Assembly (NCBI GenBank): GCA_026710435.1
Contig: JAPOQZ010000046.1
Location: 1-63,579 of the forward strand
Reading direction: 5' to 3'
Source: a bacterium
GTDB taxonomy: Bacteria > Actinomycetota > Acidimicrobiia > Spongiisociales > Spongiisociaceae
DNA length: 63,579 bases
The translations under genes and the position numbers were made by a program. Positions 34,183-44,337 of the stretch are shown here, one piece after another. The notes beneath the pieces were generated by a model. That model saw nothing but the letters and a program-made list of their open reading frames with translations. It searched no databases and was not told the origin of the DNA. How positions within the stretch are numbered: position 1 is the stretch's first letter; each line of letters opens with the position of its first letter.

Positions 34183-34678
34183 GGGTCGCAGAGCCTAACC
34201 CCGCTCTCGGTGGCATCAGGTCCGCGCCGTCCCGGCCAACCTGCGACGGTGTCCCATCCCAGGCGGGCAGTCCGCCTAGCCCGGCGAGGTGCAACAACGT
34301 GCCCGCGGCCGCCTACTTCCGGGTCTTCCACCCGGCGACCCAGAGCCGTCGCTTCGATCCCGGTCAACGCTCACAGCGGCCGTCGTCAGGCTCGGAACGA
34401 CCTATCCCCTACCCGTCGTCGATCATGCCGAGGCCCGCTAGCGCGCACTAGAAACGTATCGGCGGGCTCTCGCCTGCGAGAGTTGTTAATTGACCAATCG
34501 ACTCCGACCCAGAGGTGGTCTAGCGAGGTTCTTATCTGGGGGAGCGGCCCTTATTCCCGGATCGGACTCTATCCGCGTCCAAAGAGAATCAGATCGTGCC
34601 TGTGCTGCCTTTTCGAGACTCCTGATCGACGGAGAGGTAGGTCTTAGTGGCGCATCGAACGGCACTCGCGTGCTGTCT
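34183..34678. other. Non-coding gap, no gene recognised
   Basis: Roughly 500 bases between the DUF1295 gene and the antitoxin. Short open frames are present on both strands but carry no family signature or ribosome site. Composition changes from GC-rich to more mixed near 34450. Confidence 0.5.
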
Positions 34679-35077
34679 TCAACCTTCGGCGGTGGTGGGG
34701 GTTCCGACTGGGAGGATGTCACCGACACTGACCTCGGCTTCGTAGTCTTCGAACACTGCGGTGATTCGAAGTCTGCCCCCGGCGGCCTCTATGAATCGGG
34801 CCAAGGTCGCAAGGTGCAGATTGCTTCTACGCTCCATACGAGACACCTCGGCCTGGCTGATCTGGAGCTGTACTGACATCTGCTGCTGGGTTAGTCCCTG
34901 TGCTTTGCGGATTGCTTGCAAAGTTTGTACACGCCTGGTGATCTCAGCGTACTTCCGAGCCTCCGCCGCAGCTACGACTGGATTGGCCATAGCGCTTCGT
35001 CGGATAGCCTGCACTCGGTCCGAGGTTGTCGCCCACTCTTCCTCGCTGTACTCGTCAGGTCCCCTATTCTCAGCCAT
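34679..35077 (-). CDS. XRE-family antitoxin
   Basis: 132 residues. The helix-turn-helix is IRKAQGLTQQQMSVQLQISQ plus AEVSRMERRSN, followed by LATLARFIEAAGGRLRI, typical of antitoxins that repress their own operon. The N-terminal ~50 residues are helical and charged. Lies 82 bases after the toxin gene, the reverse-order arrangement (toxin first) of HigBA-like pairs. Confidence 0.82.
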   Translation of the reverse strand: MAENRGPDEYSEEEWATTSDRVQAIRRSAMANPVVAAAEARKYAEITRRVQTLQAIRKAQGLTQQQMSVQLQISQAEVSRMERRSNLHLATLARFIEAAGGRLRITAVFEDYEAEVSVGDILPVGTPTTAEG

Positions 35078-35159
35078 CTGCGCCTCTCCTTTTCTTCTAT
35101 TGCTATTTGCTGGCGCTGTTTCTCTATGTTTTGGGACGCTCTACTTGTTGGTCAAGTGA

Positions 35160-35612
35160 TCATCTTGTCCTTTTGACTTGGGCTCTGTGGTTTGGGTGGC
35201 GTCGTTGCCACTGGCCGATCATGGTTCCCTCGATGTGCCTGACGACCGAGGGATACCACTCATTACGTTGTTCGGTCTTGTCGCCGATGAGCATCACGAC
35301 CGCAATCTCGCTGCCGTCGGCTCGATCGAACCAGACGTAGGGGATGCGCAGAATCGGTGGTTGGTGGGCATAGGGAGTATGTACGGTTGGCGGTGTCCTC
35401 CGAAGAGCGAAGGCCCGGAACTGTGAACTGAGGATCGGATGGCTCGGGTCTTCAGGATGGTGGCCCTCGATGTCGTGGCCGTGGTCTTCGAGTGCCCGCA
35501 GGAGGGCCATGACCTCGCCGAATAGATCCAAGAGCCAATCCGAGGTCCTAGCCCTGATGGCCATGTCCCCCAGTTGACGAACAAATCTCGGGTGATAGCG
35601 AACGTCTGCCAC
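35160..35612 (-). CDS. RelE/HigB-like toxin
   Basis: 150 residues from a GTG at 35612. Layout and position match small RNase toxins of the RelE superfamily: VRYHPRFVRQLGDMA, then RIPYVWFDRADGSEIAVVM and LIGDKTEQRNEWYPSVV. The strong link to the XRE gene next to it supports this; the catalytic residues are not certain. Confidence 0.65.
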   Translation of the reverse strand: MADVRYHPRFVRQLGDMAIRARTSDWLLDLFGEVMALLRALEDHGHDIEGHHPEDPSHPILSSQFRAFALRRTPPTVHTPYAHQPPILRIPYVWFDRADGSEIAVVMLIGDKTEQRNEWYPSVVRHIEGTMIGQWQRRHPNHRAQVKRTR

Positions 35613-35626
35613 GGTCCCCTACTGGC

Positions 35627-35644
35627 TATACCTCTGGTAGTATA
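35627..35644. promoter_or_regulatory. Possible operator of the toxin-antitoxin operon
   Basis: TATAC and GTATA face each other across 8 bases, 15 bases upstream of the toxin start, overlapping a TATACT -10-like box on the minus strand. Placement fits autorepression by the XRE protein. Confidence 0.4.
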
Positions 35645-35977
35645 TACGCTTAACAGTATGTTGGTCTAGATGAAGGCACGGCCTTGTCACGCACGCCGAG
35701 CAGCTCGGGACCGGAGATAGTTCTGGCTGGTCGGATCCTGCCTGAGCCTTGTCCGGTGCCGGTTGGACTCAGCACTACGGGAGTTGTCGCTCTCTTGAGC
35801 CGTCGATTGGTGAACGCGTCCGGGCCGCGGCCAAATCCAGAAGGCGGCAGGGCCACCGTCCCGAAGCCATTAGTCGATGTCGCGCAACTCGTATCGGTCT
35901 AAGGCCTTGGAGCAATCCTCAGCCAGTTGGCACACCGTCGGGCGCAAATCGTCGACTGCGGGATGACTCTGCTGGCG
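35645..35977. other. Non-coding gap before pyrG, no gene recognised
   Basis: About 330 bases. One open frame on each strand lacks homology cues. In M. tuberculosis a Nudix gene lies between pyrG and xerD; it is missing here. Confidence 0.5.
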
Positions 35978-37690
<1,713 letters not shown>

Positions 37691-37826
37691 TTACCGCCCT
37701 GGTTGCGATAATCGGACTAGAGGGTGCACGGGAAGGCGGAGACGACCGCCCTCGGCTGCAGGTCCGATAGGCGTTCAAGCATGGAAGAACCGCTCGTCAC
37801 AGCCGGCGCCTCGTCGAATGGCGCAG

Positions 37827-38654
37827 TCACCGTCTACCCGGGCGAGCAGCTATCAGCGCACCCTCTATGGGTTTCGATTCCTTTCCTTCAGAGGACCGGT
37901 AAGGGGGTGCCGCCCCGTCCTCTCCGCGGAAAGTGAGCAAGCCCGCCACGTCGCTGTCGAGGAGCACGGTGGCCGCTGGGTGGAGACGGATGGCGGAAGC
38001 CGGGATTGCCGGTGTGACCGGTCCTTGCAGGCAGGCCCGAACTGCCGACGCCTTCGGACACCCAGCCGCGATGACCAGTAGGCGCTCGGATTCCATGATC
38101 GTACCCAGACCCTGCGTCATCGCCCGGCGCGGGACTTCGTCGAGGGAGGCGAAGAATCGGGAGTTGTCCTCCCGAGTCTCCGGGGTCAAGTCGACGACTC
38201 TGGTGCGGGAGTCGAGTGGGGATCCGGGCTCGTTGAAGGCGAGATGCCCGTTGCGCCCGATACCGAGGATCTGGAGGCCGATTCGCGCCCGGACGACCCG
38301 GCGGTCGTAGCGCACGCATTCGTCAGCTAGATCAGCCGTGTGAACATCGGGCGAGTGCACCAGGGCGGGGTCGATGTCGATCCGTCCGGTGAGTTCCCTG
38401 TGGATGACGTTGCGGTACAGCTGCGGATGGTCAGGGTCAAGTCCAATGTACTCGTCCAGCAGGAAGGCTTCGGCCGCACTGAAGGACAGCGCACCCTCCC
38501 GGTGGCGGTGGACCAGTTCCCGGTAGAGAGGTTGGACGGATGCTCCGGTTGCCAGACCCAGCACCGGTGAGGGGGCGGAGCACAGGAAGTCCTCGACGAG
38601 GCCCGCCGCGGTTTCTGCCATCCCGGCGCCGTTGTCAGCGACTACGACTCTCAC
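37827..38654 (-). CDS. nagB: Glucosamine-6-phosphate deaminase-like protein
   Basis: 275 residues, close to NagB (~266). Converts glucosamine-6-phosphate to fructose-6-phosphate and ammonia. LGLATGASVQPLYRELV binds phosphate; LLDEYIGLDPDHPQLY and LGIGRNGHLAFNEPGS are the catalytic segments. The start is GTG at 38654. It follows the sugar ABC operon but is separated from it by a repeat A copy, so it may be transcribed on its own. Confidence 0.88.
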   Translation of the reverse strand: MRVVVADNGAGMAETAAGLVEDFLCSAPSPVLGLATGASVQPLYRELVHRHREGALSFSAAEAFLLDEYIGLDPDHPQLYRNVIHRELTGRIDIDPALVHSPDVHTADLADECVRYDRRVVRARIGLQILGIGRNGHLAFNEPGSPLDSRTRVVDLTPETREDNSRFFASLDEVPRRAMTQGLGTIMESERLLVIAAGCPKASAVRACLQGPVTPAIPASAIRLHPAATVLLDSDVAGLLTFRGEDGAAPPYRSSEGKESKPIEGALIAARPGRR

Positions 38655-38681
38655 CTTGCCGCGCCGACCTACCTGGCGGGA

Positions 38682-38788
38682 CTAGGAGGGTGCTGAACAA
38701 TGACGATTGCTCGGGCCTGCCGCCCGCCAGCCCAGGCATTTTGCCGGTGGTTGGTAGGCCGCTGGTGGATTGCTCAGCACCCTCCCAG
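38682..38788. repeat. Repeat A, copy 3
   Basis: 107 bp. Left end ctaggagggtgctgaacaat and right end attgctcagcaccctcccag are inverted copies of each other. The same internal block as copies 1 and 2. Lies between the 3' end of the ABC ATPase and the start of nagB. Confidence 0.9.
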
Positions 38789-38887
38789 GACGGTGGTGAG
38801 AAACTCGCTGCATGCCAGTTGTCCGATGGAGAATCACCTGGTCATCGGACGGCTGGCCGACCAAGAACCCGTTTTCCATCCACCCTC

Positions 38888-39667
38888 CTAAGGAACCGAG
38901 CCACGCGGGCTGTCGGCGGTCTTGGATCCGGTGATGAAACCCACGAGGTCGTCCTTGGTAACTTCGCTGACCTTGACCTCAGCTGTCTTCCTGCCGCGCC
39001 GTAGGACCACGGCGTCGTCGCACACCTCCGTCACACGATCCATGTTGTGGGTGATCAGCAGGACCGCCACTCCGGAGTCGCGCAGCGTCCTGATCAGGTC
39101 CAGAACCCGCCGGGCCTGTTCCACACCCAGCGCGGCGGCCGGCTCATCCAGGAGGACGATCTGCTGGCCCCACGCAGCCGCCCGACCGATGGCGATGGCT
39201 TGGCGCTGGCCGCCTGACAGCAGGCCGACCGGTCGTCCTAGCGACGGGATGTCGATGTCGAGATGCGACAGCGCCGCCCGGCACTCGGTGTGCATCTTCC
39301 GCTTGTTGAGGAGTCCGAGTCTTGCTCCGAGCCTTCCTCCCCTGGTGTGTTCGCGGTTCAGGAAGAGGTTCTCGGCCACGTTGAGCGTGTCGATGAGGGA
39401 GAGGTTCTGATGAACCGCTTCCACCCCGAGGGTGCGGGCCACGTCCGGTGACGAGATACGGTGGACGGCCCCGTCGATGCTGATCGTTCCCGAGTCCGGC
39501 TGGTAGATCCCGGCGATGCATTTCACCAGCGTCGACTTCCCGGCCCCGTTGTCGCCCAGCAGCGCGGTCACCCGCCCCCGGTGGACACTCAGGGAGACCT
39601 CGTCGAGAGCCTGTACGGCGCGGAAGGCCTTCGAGAGGTTCTTTACCTCGAGTGCCGGCAGGGTCAT
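38888..39667 (-). CDS. Sugar-type ABC transporter ATPase
   Basis: 259 residues from the ATG at 39667 (ATGA overlap with the PLP-enzyme stop). One ABC domain: Walker A GDNGAGKST, signature LSGGQRQAIAIGRA, Walker B IVLLDEPAAALG. The Q-loop region EAVHQNLSLIDTLNVAENLF and the ending DDLVGFITGSK match the RbsA/FrcA branch, in single-domain form. Powers the RbsC-like permease. Confidence 0.9.
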   Translation of the reverse strand: MTLPALEVKNLSKAFRAVQALDEVSLSVHRGRVTALLGDNGAGKSTLVKCIAGIYQPDSGTISIDGAVHRISSPDVARTLGVEAVHQNLSLIDTLNVAENLFLNREHTRGGRLGARLGLLNKRKMHTECRAALSHLDIDIPSLGRPVGLLSGGQRQAIAIGRAAAWGQQIVLLDEPAAALGVEQARRVLDLIRTLRDSGVAVLLITHNMDRVTEVCDDAVVLRRGRKTAEVKVSEVTKDDLVGFITGSKTADSPRGSVP

Positions 39668-40869
39668 TCTCCGAACCCTGGAACGGGTTCTCCAAGTACG
39701 TTCCATACACCAGCGACCGAGGGACTGCCCGACGCCGCCCCGGAGATGCCCACGACCTTTGCCCGGGTCACGAAGGCCTGGACCCGGAACGCGCAGATGA
39801 CGGTGTCACCCTCGGTCACGGACCGGTTGCCGGGAGGGTGCAACCTCGCGTAGTAGTCGATTCCGGCCGGGTTGGGCATGTCCAGTGGCACCGGGTCGGA
39901 GGATACATCCTCGGGTCCCGCTGCTAGCAGGACCTGTGCATCGTACGGATCGAAGACCGGATCCACGTAGAAACCACCCCCGAAGCAGAGGGGAACCCCT
40001 TGATGGACATGGGCGATCTCCGTCAGGTAGAGAACGGCGGGCTGCTCGGGAAGTTCCTCGACCGCATGCAGCGGGGTGGTCCCGGTGAGCCCGTGGCCCG
40101 GTTCGACCTGTGTGGCGCCCACTCCCGCCAGGAGCTCCAGTACCGTCGTGGAAGTGGTCCCCGGGGCGTTGACCTCGATCTCGCTGCCGGCGCCGAGGAC
40201 GCTTCTTGCCGTCTCGACGCCGCGGGCGAGCGTGTCGACGTTGGGCGTCGTTGCCACCTTTCCGGTGGCGGCATCGTAGAGCAGGGCCGGGAATGTGGTC
40301 AGCCCCGCGAAGTGCAAGCCGTCGAGACCGTCAACGAACTCGATGGCGGCAGGAAGCTCGTCAAGATTGAAGCCTCCCTCGTGGCCCGGGTAGAAGATGT
40401 CTCCGTCGTTCCACACGCGCAGCAGGACCTGCTGGGTACGTCCTTGCCGTGCTACAGCCCGCGACGCATCGATGGCCTTGGAACGGGAGAAGATCGTCCA
40501 GTACTCGGGGGAGAGCCGCGCTGCCTCCGCCGTCTCGCTCCGGGCGATCTGGACGAGGTGGCCGAGGTTGCCCAGCTTGTGTCCCCCCGCGACTATCGGG
40601 CGGGCGCAGTCCATGTCGACCGCCACGTACCCATCCGCCCCGCCTGCGGTGATCGCGTCGAGGGCGGCGGCCGCCCGTCCCAGTTGCTTGCTCATCGCGT
40701 AGACCTTCAATCCCAGCCGGTGGGCCTCCGCCGTCAGGTGACGGGTGTTCGCCTCAAGAGCGTCGAGGTCGATGACGTATGCGTTCGGGGGGATCCGCCC
40801 TGCCTGGTGAAGCCGGACGGACGCCTCGACGAAGGGCCGGTTCCGTCCGACGAGTGATCTAAGGAACAT
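39664..40869 (-). CDS. PLP-dependent alanine-racemase-fold enzyme (YhfX-like)
   Basis: 401 residues. N-terminal alanine-racemase TIM barrel with NAYVIDLDALEANTRHLTAE and the PLP lysine in VYAMSKQLGR. Long C-terminal half includes EIAHVHQGVPLCFGGGFYVD. The architecture fits YhfX and related racemase/aldolase-like proteins of unclear substrate. Inside a transporter operon it may racemise or cleave an imported amino-acid-containing compound. Follows the permease by 6 bases. Confidence 0.7.
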   Translation of the reverse strand: MFLRSLVGRNRPFVEASVRLHQAGRIPPNAYVIDLDALEANTRHLTAEAHRLGLKVYAMSKQLGRAAAALDAITAGGADGYVAVDMDCARPIVAGGHKLGNLGHLVQIARSETAEAARLSPEYWTIFSRSKAIDASRAVARQGRTQQVLLRVWNDGDIFYPGHEGGFNLDELPAAIEFVDGLDGLHFAGLTTFPALLYDAATGKVATTPNVDTLARGVETARSVLGAGSEIEVNAPGTTSTTVLELLAGVGATQVEPGHGLTGTTPLHAVEELPEQPAVLYLTEIAHVHQGVPLCFGGGFYVDPVFDPYDAQVLLAAGPEDVSSDPVPLDMPNPAGIDYYARLHPPGNRSVTEGDTVICAFRVQAFVTRAKVVGISGAASGSPSVAGVWNVLGEPVPGFGE

Positions 40870-40875
40870 CGTGGC

Positions 40876-41853
40876 TCAACTTTCGCTCGGTTCTCGCATG
40901 CTGAGCGCGACCGCCACGATGATGATCAGGCCACGGGCGATGAGCTGGTCGGCTACCTCCAGCCCCATCAGGATCAGGCCGTTGTTGAGCATCGCCATGA
41001 TGACCGCGCCGGTCACCGCTCCGGTGATTGAGGCGCGCCCTCCGAACAGGCTTGTTCCGCCGATCACCACCGCTGCGATGACCGTCAGGAGATCGTTCTC
41101 GCCCAGATCGTGGCGCCCGATGGCCAGCCTTCCCGCCAGCAGAACACCGGCGAAGGCGGCGGTGGTTGCGCTCACCACCAGGGCGCTGACCCGGATGCGG
41201 TCGGTATTCAGGCCGACCGCCTTTGCGGACTCCCGGTCGGCGCCGGTGGCGACCACATGGCGGCCCCAGCGCAGATGGTGGAGAGCAAAGTGACCGAGCG
41301 CGAAGGCGATTACCGTCCAGATCACGAGGGATGAGATCGGGCCCAGCGAGCCGGCTCCGAACAGGGCGGAGAAGGTGTCGTTCCGGATCGGCATCGACTG
41401 GAGGTTGTTCATGTTGCGGGCGATCCCGCTGATGATGCCCAACGTTCCCAACGTGACAAGGAAGGACGGTATCCGGATCTTGACCGTGATGAGACCGTTC
41501 ACCAGGCCGACCAGGATCCCTGTGCAGACCGCGGCCAGCGTTCCCAGGAGCCAGCCGTGGTCACCCACCACAGTGGCTGCGACCAGGGAGGAGAGGGCCA
41601 CGGTGGAACCTACCGACAGGTCGATCTCCGCCGAACCGAGCGCGAAAGCCATGCCGACCGCCATGACCGCGATGGGGGCCGCTTGGCGGCCGATGTTCAA
41701 CAGGTTGGACCAGCTGAGGAATCCGTCGTCCCACAGCACGACCGCGAAGGCAGCGAGGATCGAGACGAAAGCCAGGTAGACGACGTACTGCTGGAGCCCG
41801 TCGCCATCGCCGCGGCGGGCCAGCGCACGTATCGAACTACGGACTGCCTTCAC
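40876..41853 (-). CDS. Sugar-type ABC transporter permease (RbsC-like)
   Basis: 325 residues, about ten membrane segments. FALGSAEIDLSVGSTVALSS is the RbsC family hallmark; VNGLITVKIRIPSFLVTLGT and VVIGGTSLFGGRASITGAV complete it. Forms the channel for the binding protein encoded just upstream and the ATPase downstream. Confidence 0.92.
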   Translation of the reverse strand: MKAVRSSIRALARRGDGDGLQQYVVYLAFVSILAAFAVVLWDDGFLSWSNLLNIGRQAAPIAVMAVGMAFALGSAEIDLSVGSTVALSSLVAATVVGDHGWLLGTLAAVCTGILVGLVNGLITVKIRIPSFLVTLGTLGIISGIARNMNNLQSMPIRNDTFSALFGAGSLGPISSLVIWTVIAFALGHFALHHLRWGRHVVATGADRESAKAVGLNTDRIRVSALVVSATTAAFAGVLLAGRLAIGRHDLGENDLLTVIAAVVIGGTSLFGGRASITGAVTGAVIMAMLNNGLILMGLEVADQLIARGLIIIVAVALSMREPSES

Positions 41854-41890
41854 TCCGGACAGTTCCTTCGGACACTCGACTTTCTACAGC

Positions 41891-43066
41891 CTATCCTCCC
41901 AGGGCTTGCATGACTTCGGGTGGTGGGTCGGTTGCTAGGGATTGGCGGTAGGCGTCGATGATGTTGTCGGCGGTGACTTTGATGGCGGGTACGACGGTGA
42001 AGGGTGGGGCGGGTTTGCCGATGAGTCCGTATGCTCCTTCGAGGGCCATGGTGCGGCCTAGGGCGTAGGCTTCGTCGGCGGCGATCCCGACTATGTTGCC
42101 GCCTTCGACGAGGTCGAGCGAGACGTTGGTGTCTAGGTCGAGGGTTACGACTGCTACGTCGGTTGCTCCGGCGGCGCGTAGGGCGGCGAGTACTCCGTCT
42201 GCGGGACCGGCCGACCAGGGGGCGTAGATGCCGTTGAGGTCGGGGTTTCTGGTCAGTAGCGAGGAGGCGATCTGCTCTGCGGCGGCGGGGTCGGCTAGGC
42301 CTTGCTCGTCGACTATCTCGATGTCGGGGTAGTTGGATTGGATCCAGGCTTTGAAGGCTTGGTCTCTTTGGTTGGTGACGTAGTAGGCGGCGTCGTGGAA
42401 GATGAAACCTATCTTGCCTTGGCCTCCGAGGGCGTCTGCGAGCAGGTCGGCTGCTGCTATGCCCATGGCTGCGAGGTCGTCGGTGACGATTCCTACGTAG
42501 TCGGTTCCGTGGACGTATCCCTCTGGGACGTTGCTGAGGAAGACCAGTTGCACGCCGGCTTCGACGGCGGGGCGGAATGCCTCGGCTCCTGATACTGGGT
42601 CGAGGACCAGGCTGATGATTATGTCGGGGTTCTGGGCCATGACGGTTTCGACGTCGTTGGCTTGCTGTGCTGCGTCGAACTGGGCGTTGGTCTCGGCGAT
42701 TACCTCGATGCCCAACTCGGCGAACGCGTCCTTGGCGCCCTTGCTTACCGCGTCGGTGAACGCGCCGGCTGTGTGCCACAGGAGAGCGGCCGTATGGCCT
42801 CCTGCTTGCACTTGGGCGATCTCGTCGCCGCTCAGGCTGATCTCACCGGACGGTGTAGCCGCCTCACCTCCCGGCCCCTGCGTAACAGGCGCCACCGGTG
42901 CCGTGGGTGTTGCCGAGGTCGTCACAGCTTGGGTGGTGGTGGCGGCACGGGTAGTGGTCGTCTCCTCGGCTACGTCCTCGGTGCCACAGGCCGCGACTAG
43001 CAGGCCAAGCACCATCATCGTCGCGACGAGGAACCGTCGCTTCGGCGTCCTTGCTCTTGTATTCAT
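41891..43066 (-). CDS. Sugar-binding lipoprotein (RbsB/periplasmic-binding type)
   Basis: 391 residues from the ATG at 43066, which has GGGAGG just upstream. Lipobox LLVAACG anchors it; a Thr-rich spacer (TTTTRAATTTQAV) follows. The type 1 periplasmic-binding fold includes HTAGAFTDAVSKGAKDAFAE, VMAQNPDIIISLVLDPVS and GIYAPWSAGPADGVLAAL. Captures the solute for the RbsC-like importer. From about 41891 to 42750 its codons strongly avoid G in the third position (GTC/GTA and CTC/CTA in place of GTG and CTG), unlike neighbouring genes. Confidence 0.9.
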   Translation of the reverse strand: MNTRARTPKRRFLVATMMVLGLLVAACGTEDVAEETTTTRAATTTQAVTTSATPTAPVAPVTQGPGGEAATPSGEISLSGDEIAQVQAGGHTAALLWHTAGAFTDAVSKGAKDAFAELGIEVIAETNAQFDAAQQANDVETVMAQNPDIIISLVLDPVSGAEAFRPAVEAGVQLVFLSNVPEGYVHGTDYVGIVTDDLAAMGIAAADLLADALGGQGKIGFIFHDAAYYVTNQRDQAFKAWIQSNYPDIEIVDEQGLADPAAAEQIASSLLTRNPDLNGIYAPWSAGPADGVLAALRAAGATDVAVVTLDLDTNVSLDLVEGGNIVGIAADEAYALGRTMALEGAYGLIGKPAPPFTVVPAIKVTADNIIDAYRQSLATDPPPEVMQALGG

Positions 43067-43080
43067 GGTTCCTCCCTTGA

Positions 43081-44337
43081 TCACCCTTTCCCGGCTTCCT
43101 CCACGCCGCACCACGAGACCACGAAATGGGCCAGGCTGCGGGTTGCGGAAACGAACTCCTCGATTGGAAGCCGTTCGAAAGGGGTGTGACAGTTCGCTAT
43201 GTCTCCGGCGGCGAAGTACACGCCGGGTATCCCCGCCGCCCTGAGAAGTGGTTTCTCGGACCAGTAGGGGGCGCCCTCGATCCGGGCAGGCCTTCCGGTC
43301 GTCCGTTCGATCGAGTTCACGAGTTCCGATACGCCCGGGTGGTCCGACGCAACCTCATCGGGCGTTCCCCCTACCCGGTGGTCGCGGGGGGCGGAGAAGG
43401 CCACATCCGCGGTGGGCCCGTGATTCTCGGACACCTTTTCCACGATCCGGCGCAACAGGTCGGCTTGGTGGTCGAGATCATCGCCGGGTAGCAGCTTCTG
43501 GATGAGGGACAGCCGGAACTCGCCCGGGACAGCGATGTTGCCGCCTGCCTCGACACCGGTGACGAGCAGGAATCGGTGGTCCAGAAGGTTGTGCGGTGTA
43601 CCGGCCCGTAGCGTCTCGTCGTGGTCCCAGAGTTCGCTCAGGAGGTAGTGGCCGGCCCTGAGCGCGTCCACGCCCAGTTCCGGGGTCCCGAAGTAGGCCG
43701 ACCTTCCCGAGAGGGTGACGTCGGCGATCAGGAATCCCATCTGTGCCGTGTAGACCGCTCCAGTGGTCGGTTCGGTATAGATGGCAAAGTCGGGAACGCG
43801 GCCGGGATCGGAGAACAGTTGCGAAACGGCGGCCCGCATCCCGATGGAGAGGCCACTGCCCGGTTGCCCCGACTCCTCGTCGCATACGAATAGCCCTGTC
43901 AGCGGGCCGGTCAGACGGTAGCCCGTCCTGCCGACGGCCCGGACCGCCTCGATGATGGAGCAGATTCCGGCTTTCTGGTCGGTGACGCCCCGGGCCCAGA
44001 TCTCGCCCTCGACCACATGACCGGCAAACGGATCGGCTCGATCGGAGCCGGCCCACTCCCGGATCCAGTCATCCGCATGCACGGTGTCCAGATGACCCGC
44101 CAGCACCAGGGAGCGTCCAGCAGAACCTCCCGTCTCCGCGTAGACATTGGGACGGCCGGGTTCCGCTTCCTCCACGCGGACCCCGTTCCAATCCCCGGTC
44201 GCCAGTTGCTCGCTCACCCATCCGGCGAAGGCGACCTCATGCGGGGTGACGCTTGGAATGCGGACCGCTTCGAGGACCAGCCTGACCAATCCCTCCCGAT
44301 CGACGGCATCGGCTACCCGGTCGGCGGCCCACCTCAC
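43081..44337 (-). CDS. M20-family metallopeptidase/deacylase
   Basis: 418 residues. Metal ligands fit M20: SLVLAGHLDTVHADDW, ARGVTDQKAG, CDEESGQPGSG (general-base Glu) and YTEPTTGAV. GDIANCHTPFERLPIEE supplies the last His. Such enzymes remove acyl or amino-acid groups from amides (ArgE, DapE, acetylornithine or peptide hydrolases). In this operon it may deacylate the imported compound before NagB or the PLP enzyme acts. Overlaps the ROK stop by 4 bases. Confidence 0.85.
   Translation of the reverse strand: MRWAADRVADAVDREGLVRLVLEAVRIPSVTPHEVAFAGWVSEQLATGDWNGVRVEEAEPGRPNVYAETGGSAGRSLVLAGHLDTVHADDWIREWAGSDRADPFAGHVVEGEIWARGVTDQKAGICSIIEAVRAVGRTGYRLTGPLTGLFVCDEESGQPGSGLSIGMRAAVSQLFSDPGRVPDFAIYTEPTTGAVYTAQMGFLIADVTLSGRSAYFGTPELGVDALRAGHYLLSELWDHDETLRAGTPHNLLDHRFLLVTGVEAGGNIAVPGEFRLSLIQKLLPGDDLDHQADLLRRIVEKVSENHGPTADVAFSAPRDHRVGGTPDEVASDHPGVSELVNSIERTTGRPARIEGAPYWSEKPLLRAAGIPGVYFAAGDIANCHTPFERLPIEEFVSATRSLAHFVVSWCGVEEAGKG

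Noticed and set aside
34486-34728. An 80-residue minus-strand frame between the DUF1295 gene and the antitoxin
   Set aside because: Pro-rich low-complexity sequence, no ribosome site, overlaps the antitoxin end.
41850-42779. A 309-residue Arg/Pro-rich frame on the minus strand
   Set aside because: It is an off-frame reading of the solute-binding gene, open only because that gene avoids G-ending codons.
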